Source of the DNA: Streptomyces sp. AV19
GTDB lineage: Bacteria > Actinomycetota > Actinomycetes > Streptomycetales > Streptomycetaceae
Reading direction: 5' to 3'
Assembly (NCBI RefSeq): GCF_015999245.1
Contig: NZ_JAEAMR010000010.1
Coordinates: 202,305 to 234,392, forward strand
Length of the DNA: 32,088 bases
Position numbers and translations under genes: made by a program
Notes under the pieces: generated by a model
Database searches by the model: none
What the model saw: the letters and a program-made list of their open reading frames with translations, nothing else
What the model was told of the DNA's origin: nothing
Shown here: piece by piece, positions 1 through 7,142 of the stretch
How positions within the stretch are numbered: the stretch's first letter is position 1
Layout of the letters: every line of letters starts with the position of its first letter

Positions 1-70
<70 letters not shown>

Positions 71-98
71 GCCCGTCGTCATATGGGCTACCCGTCGG

Positions 99-104
99 TA
101 GCAT
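99..104 (+). promoter_or_regulatory. Putative -10 box for a leaderless start at 112
   Basis: TAGCAT fits the actinobacterial -10 pattern TANNNT and lies exactly 7 bases before the ATG at 112. That geometry puts the transcription start on or next to the start codon. There is no purine-rich ribosome binding site before this ATG, which agrees with leaderless translation. No convincing -35 box is visible. Confidence 0.45.
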
Positions 105-111
105 CCTGGCC

Positions 112-480
112 ATGGCAGACGCAGAGATGGCAGACGCGGAACTGGACGTGGCGGAACTGGACGTGAAGGCCCGGCGCGAGGCGGCCCGGCTGGGCAAGCA
201 GATCAGCGCGTTCGCGCGTGGTCACGGGGGCGGTGCGGAGGGGCAGCTCGCCCACATAGGGCGTGGGCGGACCCGGATCGCGCTGGTGGGCGCGAATGGG
301 GAGTGGGGCAACCTGGTCGCCCGCTCGTACGCGGCGGCGGAGCGGGCGCTGGAGCTGGCGGGGGTGACCGTGCGCGAGGAGTTCGACGGGGAGATGGCGG
401 CGAAGGTGCGGACCGGGCCGTATGAGTGGGCGCGGATGGCGGGGATGCAGGTGGGCGGGCCGGCGAACGCGGCTGCCTGA
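112..480 (+). CDS. Small conserved hypothetical protein with repeated N-terminus
   Basis: A 122-residue protein that I do not assign to a named family. Residues 1-18 are low complexity and internally repeated (MADAE MADAE, then LDVAE LDV). A charged helical stretch follows, then a compact core with a GANGEWGNL turn and an alanine-rich helix, ending in a hydrophobic short tail. No signal peptide or membrane segment is seen, so it is probably cytosolic. The repeated 15-bp unit contains a second in-frame ATG, so the start could be at 112 or 127; the -10 box at 99-104 favours 112. It converges on ctaA, with a strong hairpin between them. My impression is that similar small proteins occur in other streptomycetes, but this was not checked. 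Confidence 0.7.
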   Translation: MADAEMADAELDVAELDVKARREAARLGKQISAFARGHGGGAEGQLAHIGRGRTRIALVGANGEWGNLVARSYAAAERALELAGVTVREEFDGEMAAKVRTGPYEWARMAGMQVGGPANAAA

Positions 481-506
481 CGGCCGGAGGCCGTGGGGGG
501 CTCCTG

Positions 507-596
507 CCCCGCCCTTTCACCGTTTCTCGCGCGCTCCGCGCGGGGGCAACGCGGCTGCGCCGCGTTCGTCCTCAAACGCCGGACGGGCTGAATCGG
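507..596. repeat. 3'-end mosaic repeat shared with 23876-24060
   Basis: A 21-base block at 507-527 (starting CCCCGCCCTTTCACC) is identical to 23876-23896. It is followed in both places by a GCGGCTGCGCCGC mini-hairpin and then by a block reading TCCTCAAacGCCGGACGGGC with only A/G differences. Both copies lie just downstream of a gene end. The second half of the copy here forms the left arm of the hairpin at 571-626. This looks like a dispersed Streptomyces intergenic repeat tied to transcript ends. Confidence 0.7.
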
Positions 597-626
597 CGCA
601 CCGATTCAGCCCGTCCGGCGTTTGAG
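571..626. terminator. Perfect 26-bp stem, bidirectional terminator between convergent genes
   Basis: Bases 571-596 and 601-626 are exact reverse complements (26 bp, no mismatch) separated by a 4-base loop, CGCA. The stem lies between the end of the plus-strand gene at 480 and the end of ctaA at 634 on the minus strand, so it can serve both transcripts. There is no U-run; Streptomyces terminators often lack one. The arms are CTCAAACGCCGGACG-type sequence that recurs near 24035. Confidence 0.85.
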
Positions 627-633
627 CAAACTC

Positions 634-1620
634 CTATCGGCCCGCCGTCGCCAGCGGTGCCGCGGTGCGCTCGGTCGCCTGCGCGGGTACGGACGCCAAC
701 TCGCCCCGGTCCCGCAGCGACAGCGTCATCCTCAGCACCGCGATCCACACCAGGCACGAGCCGAACATGTGCGCCCCGACAATCACCTCGGGCGAGTCGT
801 TGAAGTACTGCACGAACCCGACGACGCCCTGCAGCATCAGGATGGCGAAGAGCTCCGTCACCCGCCGCCGCGCTCCCGCCGGTGCCTTCACCGCCCGCAG
901 GACGAACCACAGAGCCACCGTCAGGCCCAGCACGAGGAAGACGAAATCCGCGTGCAGCTGTGTCACCTCGCGGTAGTTCAGCGGGATCCGGTGCACGTCC
1001 TTGGACGCGTCGCCCGCGTGCTGTCCGGAGCCGGTGACCACCGTGCCCGCCACGATCAGCAGGGCGGTCGCCACGGTCAGCACCCAGCCGAGCTGGCGCA
1101 CGGGAGCGGGGACCAGGTCGCGCGGCTCCTCGTCGCCCTCGGAGGCCCGCAGCCACATGATCACGGCGACGGTCAGCAGCGAGGTCGCCGCGAGGAAGTG
1201 CGCGGCGACGATGTACGGGTTGAGGCCCGTCAGAACGGTGATGCCGCCGATCACGCCGTTGCCGGCGACGATCCAGAACTGGGCCCAGCCCAGCCGCGTC
1301 AGGTCGCGCCGGCGCGGGGAGCGGGCCCGGGCCACGACGATGGCCACGCCGACGAACACGCAGAGCACGTACGTCAGCATGCGGTTGGTGAACTCGATGA
1401 CGCCGTTGATGCCCATCTCGGGGGTCGGCGTCAGGCTGTCGTCGGTACAGGTCGGCCACGTCGGGCAGCCCAGCCCGGACTGGGTGAGCCGGACCGCGCC
1501 GCCCGTCACCACGATGACCACGGCCATGACGACACAGGCGAGCGAGGCCCGCCGGACGAACTGCGCGGAGGGCTGCCAGCGGTCGGCGATGAGCTGGAGG
1601 GGGTTCATCGATTTCGGCAC
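634..1620 (-). CDS. ctaA: Heme A synthase, COX15/CtaA family
   Basis: This integral membrane enzyme oxidises heme O to heme A for cytochrome c oxidase. The 328-residue protein has about eight hydrophobic segments. After the first segment comes an external loop with the cysteine pair of CtaA proteins (C52 and C58 in GCPTWPTC). Histidines at the usual heme-ligand places are H141 (AAHFLA), H223 (QLHADF) and H284 (GAHMFG). At the place of the fourth ligand (H60 of Bacillus subtilis CtaA) the motif reads IEFTNR, with N79. I chose the GTG at 1620 because a TACGAT box lies 6 bases before it; an in-frame ATG four codons later (1608) is the alternative. It stands alone on the minus strand, ahead of which lies the ABC exporter. 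Confidence 0.93.
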   Translation of the reverse strand: MPKSMNPLQLIADRWQPSAQFVRRASLACVVMAVVIVVTGGAVRLTQSGLGCPTWPTCTDDSLTPTPEMGINGVIEFTNRMLTYVLCVFVGVAIVVARARSPRRRDLTRLGWAQFWIVAGNGVIGGITVLTGLNPYIVAAHFLAATSLLTVAVIMWLRASEGDEEPRDLVPAPVRQLGWVLTVATALLIVAGTVVTGSGQHAGDASKDVHRIPLNYREVTQLHADFVFLVLGLTVALWFVLRAVKAPAGARRRVTELFAILMLQGVVGFVQYFNDSPEVIVGAHMFGSCLVWIAVLRMTLSLRDRGELASVPAQATERTAAPLATAGR

Positions 1621-1626
1621 CCCGTC

Positions 1627-1632
1627 ATCGTA
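1627..1632 (-). promoter_or_regulatory. Putative -10 box of ctaA (leaderless)
   Basis: On the minus strand TACGAT lies 6 bases before the GTG at 1620. This spacing predicts a leaderless ctaA transcript that begins with its GTG codon. No Shine-Dalgarno sequence is present before either candidate start. Confidence 0.45.
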
Positions 1633-1677
1633 AGCACTCGCTTGTGCACGGATTCACGAGGGGGTGCCCGTGGGCCG

Positions 1678-2478
1678 CTACTCCCAGCGGAAGAAGCGGC
1701 CCGCCGCGCCCAGCCCCAGCACCGCCCACACGGCGAGGATCCCGAGGTCCCGCCAGGGCATGCCGGCGCCGTCCCGCAGCACGTCCCGCAGGCCCTCGGA
1801 CAGCGCCGAGATCGGCAGCAGTTCCAGCACGGACCGGGCCGCGTCCGGGAACTTCTCCAGCGGCACGATCACCCCGCCGCCCACCAGGAGCAGCAGGAAG
1901 ACCAGGTTGGCGGCGGCCAGCGTGGCCTCCGCCCGGAGCGTGCCCGCCATCAGCAGTCCCAGCCCGGAGAACGCCGCCGTGCCCAGCACGAGCAGCAGGA
2001 GCACCGCGAGGGGGTTGCCGTGCGGCGACCAGCCGAGCGCGAAGGCGATCGCCGTCAGCAGGACGACCTGGAGGATCTCGGTGACCAGCACCGAGCAGGT
2101 CTTCGCCGTCATCAGCGCCCAGCGCGGCAGCGGGGACGCGCCCAGCCGCTTGAGCACCCCGTAGCGGCGCTCGAAGCCGGTGGCGATGGCCTGCCCGGTG
2201 AAGGCGGTGGACAGCACGGCCAGCGCCAGGACGCCGGGGGCGAGGAAGTCGACGGCCTTGCCGGAACCGCCCGTCTCCTCGGTGGGCACGGTGACGATGT
2301 CCACGGTGCTGAAGAGGACCAGCAGCAGCGTGGGGATGATGACGGTCAGCAGCAGCTGTTCGCCGTTGCGCAGCAGCATCCGGGTCTCCAGCGCGGCCTG
2401 CGCCCGGATCATCCGGGGGAGCGGGGCGGCGCCGGGCCGGGGGGTGAAAGTCCCGTCGGTCCCGTCGACAGCGGTCAT
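1678..2478 (-). CDS. ABC-2 type transporter permease
   Basis: Membrane half of an exporter powered by the ATPase encoded just upstream. The 266 residues from the chosen start begin with a short cytosolic tail (MTAVDGTDGT) and an amphipathic arm (RMIRAQAALETRMLLRNGEQ), as in ABC-2 permeases of the daunorubicin-resistance/NodJ type. About six membrane segments follow, including LLLTVIIPTLLLVLF, GVLALAVLSTAFTGQAIA and LVFLLLLVGGGVIVPL. The RYGVLKRLGASPLPRW loop is typical of the family. The ATG at 2478 was chosen because AAGGAG lies about 7 bases before it and because a longer reading frame to 2571 would start inside a duplicated stretch. The substrate cannot be read from the sequence. In many streptomycetes this transporter sits beside the suf operon, which does not prove a shared role. 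Confidence 0.88.
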   Translation of the reverse strand: MTAVDGTDGTFTPRPGAAPLPRMIRAQAALETRMLLRNGEQLLLTVIIPTLLLVLFSTVDIVTVPTEETGGSGKAVDFLAPGVLALAVLSTAFTGQAIATGFERRYGVLKRLGASPLPRWALMTAKTCSVLVTEILQVVLLTAIAFALGWSPHGNPLAVLLLLVLGTAAFSGLGLLMAGTLRAEATLAAANLVFLLLLVGGGVIVPLEKFPDAARSVLELLPISALSEGLRDVLRDGAGMPWRDLGILAVWAVLGLGAAGRFFRWE

Positions 2479-2481
2479 GCG

Positions 2482-2594
2482 CGCAACTCCTTGCCGGTCA
2501 GCTCCGAGCTGTGCCTTCCCGGGGGACAACCCCCGGACCCCCGGCCTGTCCTCGTGTCCCGTATCACGCACGCAGCTCCTTGCCGGTCAGCTCC
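2482..2594 (-). repeat. 24-bp direct repeat bracketing a short insertion
   Basis: Bases 2482-2505 and 2571-2594 match at 23 of 24 positions, 89 bases apart. Each copy, read on the minus strand, carries the end of the ATPase gene (LTGKELRA then TGA) and an AAGGAG-like ribosome site. Copy 1 also overlaps the permease ATG as ATGA. Between the copies is a palindromic GGGGGTCCGGGGG-type segment. The layout suggests that the ATPase and permease genes once overlapped by ATGA, and that a duplication with inserted sequence pushed them apart. Confidence 0.8.
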
Positions 2595-3523
2595 AAAAAG
2601 ACGTCCTCCAGCGTGTGCCGCTCCACGGCTATCCGGTCCGGCATCACGCCGTGCTGGGCGCACCAGGTGGTGACGGTCGCCAGCAGCTGGGGGCCGACCG
2701 CGCCGCTGACCCGGTAGCTGCCGGGCGTCAGCTCCACCGCCGCCGTGTCGGCGGGCAGGGCCTTGAGGAGCGAGGCGATGTCCAGGCCGGCCCGGCCGGT
2801 GAAGCGCAGGGTGTTCTCCGCGCCGCCCTTGCACAGCTCCTCGGGGCTGCCCTGGGCCATCACACGGCCGCCGTCGATGATGGCGACGTCGTCCGCCAGC
2901 TCCTCCGCCTCCTCCATGTGGTGGGTGGTGAGCACGACGGTGACGCCGTCCGCGCGCAGCTCGCGCACCAGGTCCCAGGTGGCGCGGCGGGCCTGGGGGT
3001 CGAGGCCGGCCGTGGGCTCGTCGAGGAAGACCAGCTCGGGGCGGCCGACCACGGCCATGGCCAGCGAGAGGCGCTGCTGCTGCCCGCCGGAGAGCCGGCG
3101 GTAGGAGGTGCGGCCGCAGCCGCCCAGCCCGAGGCGCTCGGTCAGGGCGGACACGTCCAGCGGGTGGGCGTGCAGGGCGGCGACGTGCCGCAGCATCTCC
3201 TCGGCGCGGGCGCCGGCGTAGATGCCGCCGTTCTGCAGCATCACGCCGACGCGGGGGCGCAGGGCCGCGGCGTCGGCGACGGGGTCGAGGCCGAGGACCC
3301 GGACCGTGCCCGCGTCGGGGCGGCGGTAGCCCTCGCAGGTCTCGATGGTGGTGGTCTTGCCGGCCCCGTTGGGGCCGAGGACGGCGGTGAGGGAGCCGGC
3401 CGCCACGGTGAGGTCGAGCCCGTCCACGGCGGTCTTGTTCCCGTACCGCTTGACGAGGCCGCGGACCTCGACCGCCGGCTGGTGGCCGGGGGTCCGGGGA
3501 TCCCCCGGGAAGGCGCTGCGCAT
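2564..3523 (-). CDS. ABC transporter ATP-binding protein (exporter type)
   Basis: Energises the ABC-2 permease encoded next. In 319 residues it has a Walker A motif GPNGAGKTT at 50-58, a Q-loop around VGVMLQNGG (93-100), the signature LSGGQ at 144-148, Walker B LVFLDEP at 164-170 and the switch histidine in LTTHHMEEAEEL. The C-terminal 90 residues form the extra domain seen in drug-resistance type (DrrA-like) ATPases. The ATG at 3523 lies 7 bases after a TAGACT box, so the transcript may be leaderless. The N-terminal 18 residues are proline- and glycine-rich and weakly conserved-looking; the domain proper begins at AVEVRGL. The gene is divergent from sufR, with 171 bases between the starts. 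Confidence 0.92.
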   Translation of the reverse strand: MRSAFPGDPRTPGHQPAVEVRGLVKRYGNKTAVDGLDLTVAAGSLTAVLGPNGAGKTTTIETCEGYRRPDAGTVRVLGLDPVADAAALRPRVGVMLQNGGIYAGARAEEMLRHVAALHAHPLDVSALTERLGLGGCGRTSYRRLSGGQQQRLSLAMAVVGRPELVFLDEPTAGLDPQARRATWDLVRELRADGVTVVLTTHHMEEAEELADDVAIIDGGRVMAQGSPEELCKGGAENTLRFTGRAGLDIASLLKALPADTAAVELTPGSYRVSGAVGPQLLATVTTWCAQHGVMPDRIAVERHTLEDVFLELTGKELRA

Positions 3524-3530
3524 GCCGGGC

Positions 3531-3536
3531 AGTCTA
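3531..3536 (-). promoter_or_regulatory. Putative -10 box of the ABC exporter genes
   Basis: On the minus strand TAGACT lies 7 bases before the ATG at 3523. As at several other genes in this window, the spacing suggests a leaderless message starting at the ATG. Confidence 0.4.
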
Positions 3537-3609
3537 CGAAGCCGCGGGCCCCGCGCGTGCCGCCGGGGGCCGGGAAAGTGCCTGGAAGATGCGGGGAAGG
3601 TCGTGCCGG

Positions 3610-3628
3610 TTAGGTGACCCTAAGTGAT
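3610..3628. promoter_or_regulatory. Iron-box-like sequence upstream of sufR (tentative)
   Basis: TTAGG-TGAC-CCTAA is an inverted repeat whose first half matches the TTAGGT half-site of DtxR/IdeR/DmdR boxes. By eye about 13 of 19 positions agree with the usual consensus, and the right half is weak. It sits about 31 bases upstream of the sufR -35 box. A metal-dependent regulator could bind here, but the match is imperfect. Confidence 0.25.
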
Positions 3629-3658
3629 CGAAACCACCTCCGGCGGCCCGGTCGAGGC

Positions 3659-3688
3659 TTGTCCGGGCTCAGCAAATTACGCAACAAT
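3659..3688 (+). promoter_or_regulatory. Putative sufR operon promoter
   Basis: TTGTCC at 3659-3664 and AACAAT at 3683-3688 are spaced by 18 bases and lie 6 bases before the GTG at 3695. This gives a leaderless start for the whole operon. The SufR operator covers the -10 box and the start codon. Confidence 0.5.
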
Positions 3689-3695
3689 GGTGTTG
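3682..3695. promoter_or_regulatory. SufR operator, CAAC-N6-GTTG
   Basis: CAAC at 3682-3685, six bases, then GTTG at 3692-3695. As I recall, this is the palindrome described for SufR of Streptomyces avermitilis. It overlaps the proposed -10 box and the GTG start codon, a position where bound protein would block transcription. It implies that SufR represses its own operon, with relief when its Fe-S cluster is lost. Confidence 0.8.
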
Positions 3696-4483
3696 TGAAA
3701 TACGCGGGCGAAGCTCCGGAGGGGCCCGCGGCCGAGCAGGCCGCCGGGTCGCACGGACGCGTACGCACCCCCGCTCCGCGGGAGGAGCAGCCCGTCCAGG
3801 ACGAGCAGCGCGGCACCCGGGCCCGCGTGGTGAGGTCCATCCTCGACCACGGCCCGTCCACCGCGGCCGAGGTCGCCCTGCGGCTGGAGCTGACCCAGGC
3901 GGCCGTCCGCCGCCACTTGGACACCCTGGTCGCCGAGGGCCTCGTCGAGCCGCGCGAGAAGCGGGTCTACGGAGCCCGGACGCGCGGCCGTCCCGCCAAG
4001 GCCTTCGCCCTGACGGACTGCGGCCGGGATGCCTTCGACCAGGCCTACGACCAGCTCGCGAGCGACGCCCTGCGCTGGATCGCCCAGGCCGCCGGCGGCG
4101 GGGAGATGGGCGAGGCGGCGGTTGCCGCCTTCGCCCGCGCCCGCATGGCCGCGCAGGCCGAGGCGTACCGCGAGGCCCTGGCCGCCGCCGCCCCCGAGGA
4201 CCGCACCCGGGTACTGGCCAGGGCATTGACCGAGGACGGGTACGCTGCTACGGCGCGCACAGCGCCGGTCGGCGAACAGCTCTGCCAGCACCACTGCCCG
4301 GTCGCCCACGTCGCCGAGCAGTTCCCGCAGCTGTGCGAGGCGGAGACCGAAGTCTTCTCCCGCCTGCTCGGAACGCATGTGCAACGTCTTGCCACCATCG
4401 CCCACGGCGACGGGGTGTGCACGACGTTCATTCCCAACAAGACCACCGCATCCACCAGCACGGCCGGGAGGAACCCCGCATGA
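3695..4483 (+). CDS. sufR: Fe-S cluster-sensing repressor of the suf operon
   Basis: Transcription factor that represses the suf operon when it carries an Fe-S cluster. The 262-residue protein has a disordered N-terminus (1-40), a winged helix-turn-helix at about 43-105 (ILDHGPSTAAEVALRLELTQAAVRRHLDTL, wing YGARTRGRPAK), and a C-terminal cluster domain. Cysteines C197, C201 and C214 have the spacing CX3CX12C reported as ligands in S. avermitilis SufR; a fourth, C242, lies near the end. I chose the GTG at 3695 because of the promoter and operator; reading on upstream to 3614 would add 27 residues that cross the operator. Its TGA overlaps the sufB ATG (ATGA), so the two are translationally coupled. 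Confidence 0.9.
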   Translation: MKYAGEAPEGPAAEQAAGSHGRVRTPAPREEQPVQDEQRGTRARVVRSILDHGPSTAAEVALRLELTQAAVRRHLDTLVAEGLVEPREKRVYGARTRGRPAKAFALTDCGRDAFDQAYDQLASDALRWIAQAAGGGEMGEAAVAAFARARMAAQAEAYREALAAAAPEDRTRVLARALTEDGYAATARTAPVGEQLCQHHCPVAHVAEQFPQLCEAETEVFSRLLGTHVQRLATIAHGDGVCTTFIPNKTTASTSTAGRNPA

Positions 4484-5901
4484 CTCTCCCCACGGAGACT
4501 GCCCACCCTGAGCTCGAGGGCCTGGGCACGTACGAATACGGCTGGGCCGACTCCGACGCGGCCGGCGCCGCGGCCAAGCGCGGCCTCTCCGAGGACGTCG
4601 TCCGCGACATCTCGGCCAAGAAGTCCGAGCCCGAGTGGATGCTCAAGCTCCGTCTCAAGGGCCTGAAGCTCTTCGACAAGAAGCCCATGCCGACCTGGGG
4701 CTCCGACCTGACCGGCATCGACTTCGACAACATCAAGTACTTCGTCCGCTCCACCGAGAAGCAGGCCGCCTCCTGGGAGGACCTGCCCGAGGACATCAAG
4801 AACACCTACGACAAGCTGGGCATCCCCGAGGCCGAGAAGCAGCGCCTGGTCGCCGGCGTCGCCGCCCAGTACGAGTCGGAGGTCGTCTACCACCAGATCC
4901 GCGAGGACCTGGAGCAGCAGGGCGTCATCTTCCTGGACACCGACACCGCCCTGAAGGAGCACCCGGAGCTCTTCCAGGAGTACTTCGGCACGGTCATCCC
5001 GACCGGTGACAACAAGTTCGCCTCGCTGAACACCGCCGTGTGGTCCGGCGGCTCCTTCATCTACGTCCCGCCGGGCGTCCACGTGGACATCCCGCTCCAG
5101 GCGTACTTCCGCATCAACACCGAGAACATGGGTCAGTTCGAGCGGACCCTGATCATCGTCGACGAGAACGCCTACGTGCACTACGTCGAGGGCTGCACCG
5201 CCCCGATCTACTCCTCGGACTCGCTGCACAGCGCCGTCGTGGAGATCATCGTCAAGAAGGGCGGCCGCTGCCGGTACACGACCATCCAGAACTGGTCGAA
5301 CAACGTCTACAACCTGGTCACCAAGCGCGCCGTCGCCTACGAGGGCGCGACCATGGAGTGGGTCGACGGCAACATCGGCTCCAAGGTGACGATGAAGTAC
5401 CCGGCCGTCTACCTGATGGGCGAGCACGCCAAGGGCGAGACCCTGTCCATCGCCTTCTCCGGCGAGGGCCAGCACCAGGACGCCGGCGCCAAGATGGTCC
5501 ACATGGCGCCCAACACCTCGTCCAACATCGTCTCCAAGTCGGTGGCGCGGGGCGGCGGCCGCACCTCGTACCGCGGTCTGATCGAGATCGGCGAGGGCGC
5601 CCACGGCTCCAAGTCCAACGTGCTGTGCGACGCGCTGCTGGTGGACACCATCTCCCGCTCCGACACCTACCCCTACGTGGACGTCCGCGAGGACGACGTG
5701 TCCATGGGCCACGAGGCGACCGTCTCCAAGGTCAGCGACGACCAGCTCTTCTACCTGATGAGCCGCGGTCTGTCGGAGGACGAGGCCATGGCGATGATCG
5801 TGCGCGGCTTCGTCGAGCCGATCGCCCGCGAGCTCCCCATGGAGTACGCCCTGGAGCTCAACCGGCTGATCGAGCTGCAGATGGAAGGCGCCGTCGGCTG
5901 A
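4480..5901 (+). CDS. sufB: Fe-S cluster scaffold subunit SufB
   Basis: Core scaffold of the SufBC2D complex on which [4Fe-4S] clusters are built in the cytosol. It has 473 residues, normal for the family, with the long beta-helix region and the conserved C-terminus DDQLFYLMSRGLSEDEAMAMI. C383 (SNVLCDALL) and E412 (MGHEAT) match E. coli SufB C405 and E434 in context and in their 29-residue spacing; these two are needed for cluster assembly. The ATG at 4480 overlaps the sufR stop and has a GGAGGAA site in front. It is the second gene of the operon. Confidence 0.97.
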   Translation: MTLPTETAHPELEGLGTYEYGWADSDAAGAAAKRGLSEDVVRDISAKKSEPEWMLKLRLKGLKLFDKKPMPTWGSDLTGIDFDNIKYFVRSTEKQAASWEDLPEDIKNTYDKLGIPEAEKQRLVAGVAAQYESEVVYHQIREDLEQQGVIFLDTDTALKEHPELFQEYFGTVIPTGDNKFASLNTAVWSGGSFIYVPPGVHVDIPLQAYFRINTENMGQFERTLIIVDENAYVHYVEGCTAPIYSSDSLHSAVVEIIVKKGGRCRYTTIQNWSNNVYNLVTKRAVAYEGATMEWVDGNIGSKVTMKYPAVYLMGEHAKGETLSIAFSGEGQHQDAGAKMVHMAPNTSSNIVSKSVARGGGRTSYRGLIEIGEGAHGSKSNVLCDALLVDTISRSDTYPYVDVREDDVSMGHEATVSKVSDDQLFYLMSRGLSEDEAMAMIVRGFVEPIARELPMEYALELNRLIELQMEGAVG

Positions 5902-5960
5902 CCGCCACCGCCTGACGACCGCAGCGAACCTTTTGGACAGGAAGAGAAACCACGACAGCC

Positions 5961-7142
5961 ATGGCTGACAACATCCCCGCCGGCAGCACCACAGACGGCG
6001 CCATCCAGGTGGGCGGGCCCCAGCAGCCCATCGACGCGCGGGTCAGCGCCCCGGCCTCGTACGACGTCGCCGACTTCCCCGTGCCGCACGGCCGCGAGGA
6101 GGAATGGCGCTTCACCCCGCTGGAGCGCCTCCGCGGCCTGCACGACGGCACGGCGGTCGCCGACGGCGCCGGCGTCAAGGTCGAGGTGAGCGCCCCCGAG
6201 GGCGTCACCGTGGAGACCGTCGGCCGGGACGACTCCCGGCTCGGCAAGGCCGGCAAGCCCGTGGACCGGGTCGCCGCCCAGGCGTTCAGCTCCTTCGAGA
6301 AGGCCACGGTCGTCTCGATCCCCAAGGACACCCAGCTCACCGAGCCCGTCCGGGTCTCGGTGCACGGCGAGGGCGGGGTGGCCTACGCCCACGCGCTCGT
6401 CGAGATCGGCGCCTTCTCCGAGGCGATCGTCGTCATCGACCACACCGGTGACGCCACCATGGCCGCCAACGTCGAGTACGTCCTCGGCGACGGCGCCAAG
6501 CTCACCGTCGTCTCCGTCCAGGACTGGGACGACACCGCGGTGCACGCCGCCCAGCAGACCGCCCTCGTCGGCCGCGACGCGAGCTTCAAGTCCGTGATCG
6601 TCACCTTCGGCGGCGACCTGGTCCGCCTCCACCCGCGCGTCGTCTACGGCGCTCCGGGCGGCGAGGCCGAGCTCTTCGGCCTCTACTTCACCGACAACGG
6701 CCAGCACCAGGAGCACCGCCTCTTCGTCGACCACGACACGCCGCACTGCCGCAGCAACGTGGTCTTCAAGGGCGCGCTCCAGGGCAAGGACGCCCACGCC
6801 GTCTGGATCGGCGACGTCCTCATCCGCGCCGCCGCCGAGGGCACCGACACCTACGAGCTCAACCGCAACCTGGTGCTCACCGACGGCGCCCGCGTCGACT
6901 CGGTCCCCAACCTGGAGATCGAGACCGGTGAGATCGTCGGCGCCGGCCACGCCTCCGCGACCGGCCGCTTCGACGACGAGCAGCTCTTCTACCTGATGGC
7001 CCGCGGCATCCCCGCCGACGAGGCGCGCCGTCTGGTGGTCCGCGGCTTCTTCGCCGAGCTCGTCCAGCAGATCGGCATCCCCGAGCTGGAGGAGCGCCTC
7101 ATCGCCAAGATCGAGGCCGAGCTGAAGGCGTCGGTGGGATGA
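5961..7142 (+). CDS. sufD: Fe-S cluster assembly protein SufD
   Basis: Partner of SufB in the SufBC2D scaffold. The 393 residues show an N-terminal helical part (VPHGREEEWRFTPLERLRGL), the beta-helix core, and the family C-terminus FDDEQLFYLMARGIPADEARRLVVRGFF. The histidine in GAGHASATG is at the place of E. coli SufD H360, which works with SufB C405. It starts 59 bases after sufB, the widest gap among the first operon genes; an AGGAAGAG stretch lies about 15 bases before the ATG, farther than usual. Its stop overlaps the start of the Rieske gene (ATGA). Confidence 0.96.
   Translation: MADNIPAGSTTDGAIQVGGPQQPIDARVSAPASYDVADFPVPHGREEEWRFTPLERLRGLHDGTAVADGAGVKVEVSAPEGVTVETVGRDDSRLGKAGKPVDRVAAQAFSSFEKATVVSIPKDTQLTEPVRVSVHGEGGVAYAHALVEIGAFSEAIVVIDHTGDATMAANVEYVLGDGAKLTVVSVQDWDDTAVHAAQQTALVGRDASFKSVIVTFGGDLVRLHPRVVYGAPGGEAELFGLYFTDNGQHQEHRLFVDHDTPHCRSNVVFKGALQGKDAHAVWIGDVLIRAAAEGTDTYELNRNLVLTDGARVDSVPNLEIETGEIVGAGHASATGRFDDEQLFYLMARGIPADEARRLVVRGFFAELVQQIGIPELEERLIAKIEAELKASVG

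Noticed and set aside
622..2673. A long plus-strand open frame of 683 codons across ctaA and the ABC permease
   Set aside because: It is antisense to clear membrane proteins, is rich in Arg, Gln, His and Gly as expected from the opposite strand of GC-rich genes, and has no ribosome site or domain.
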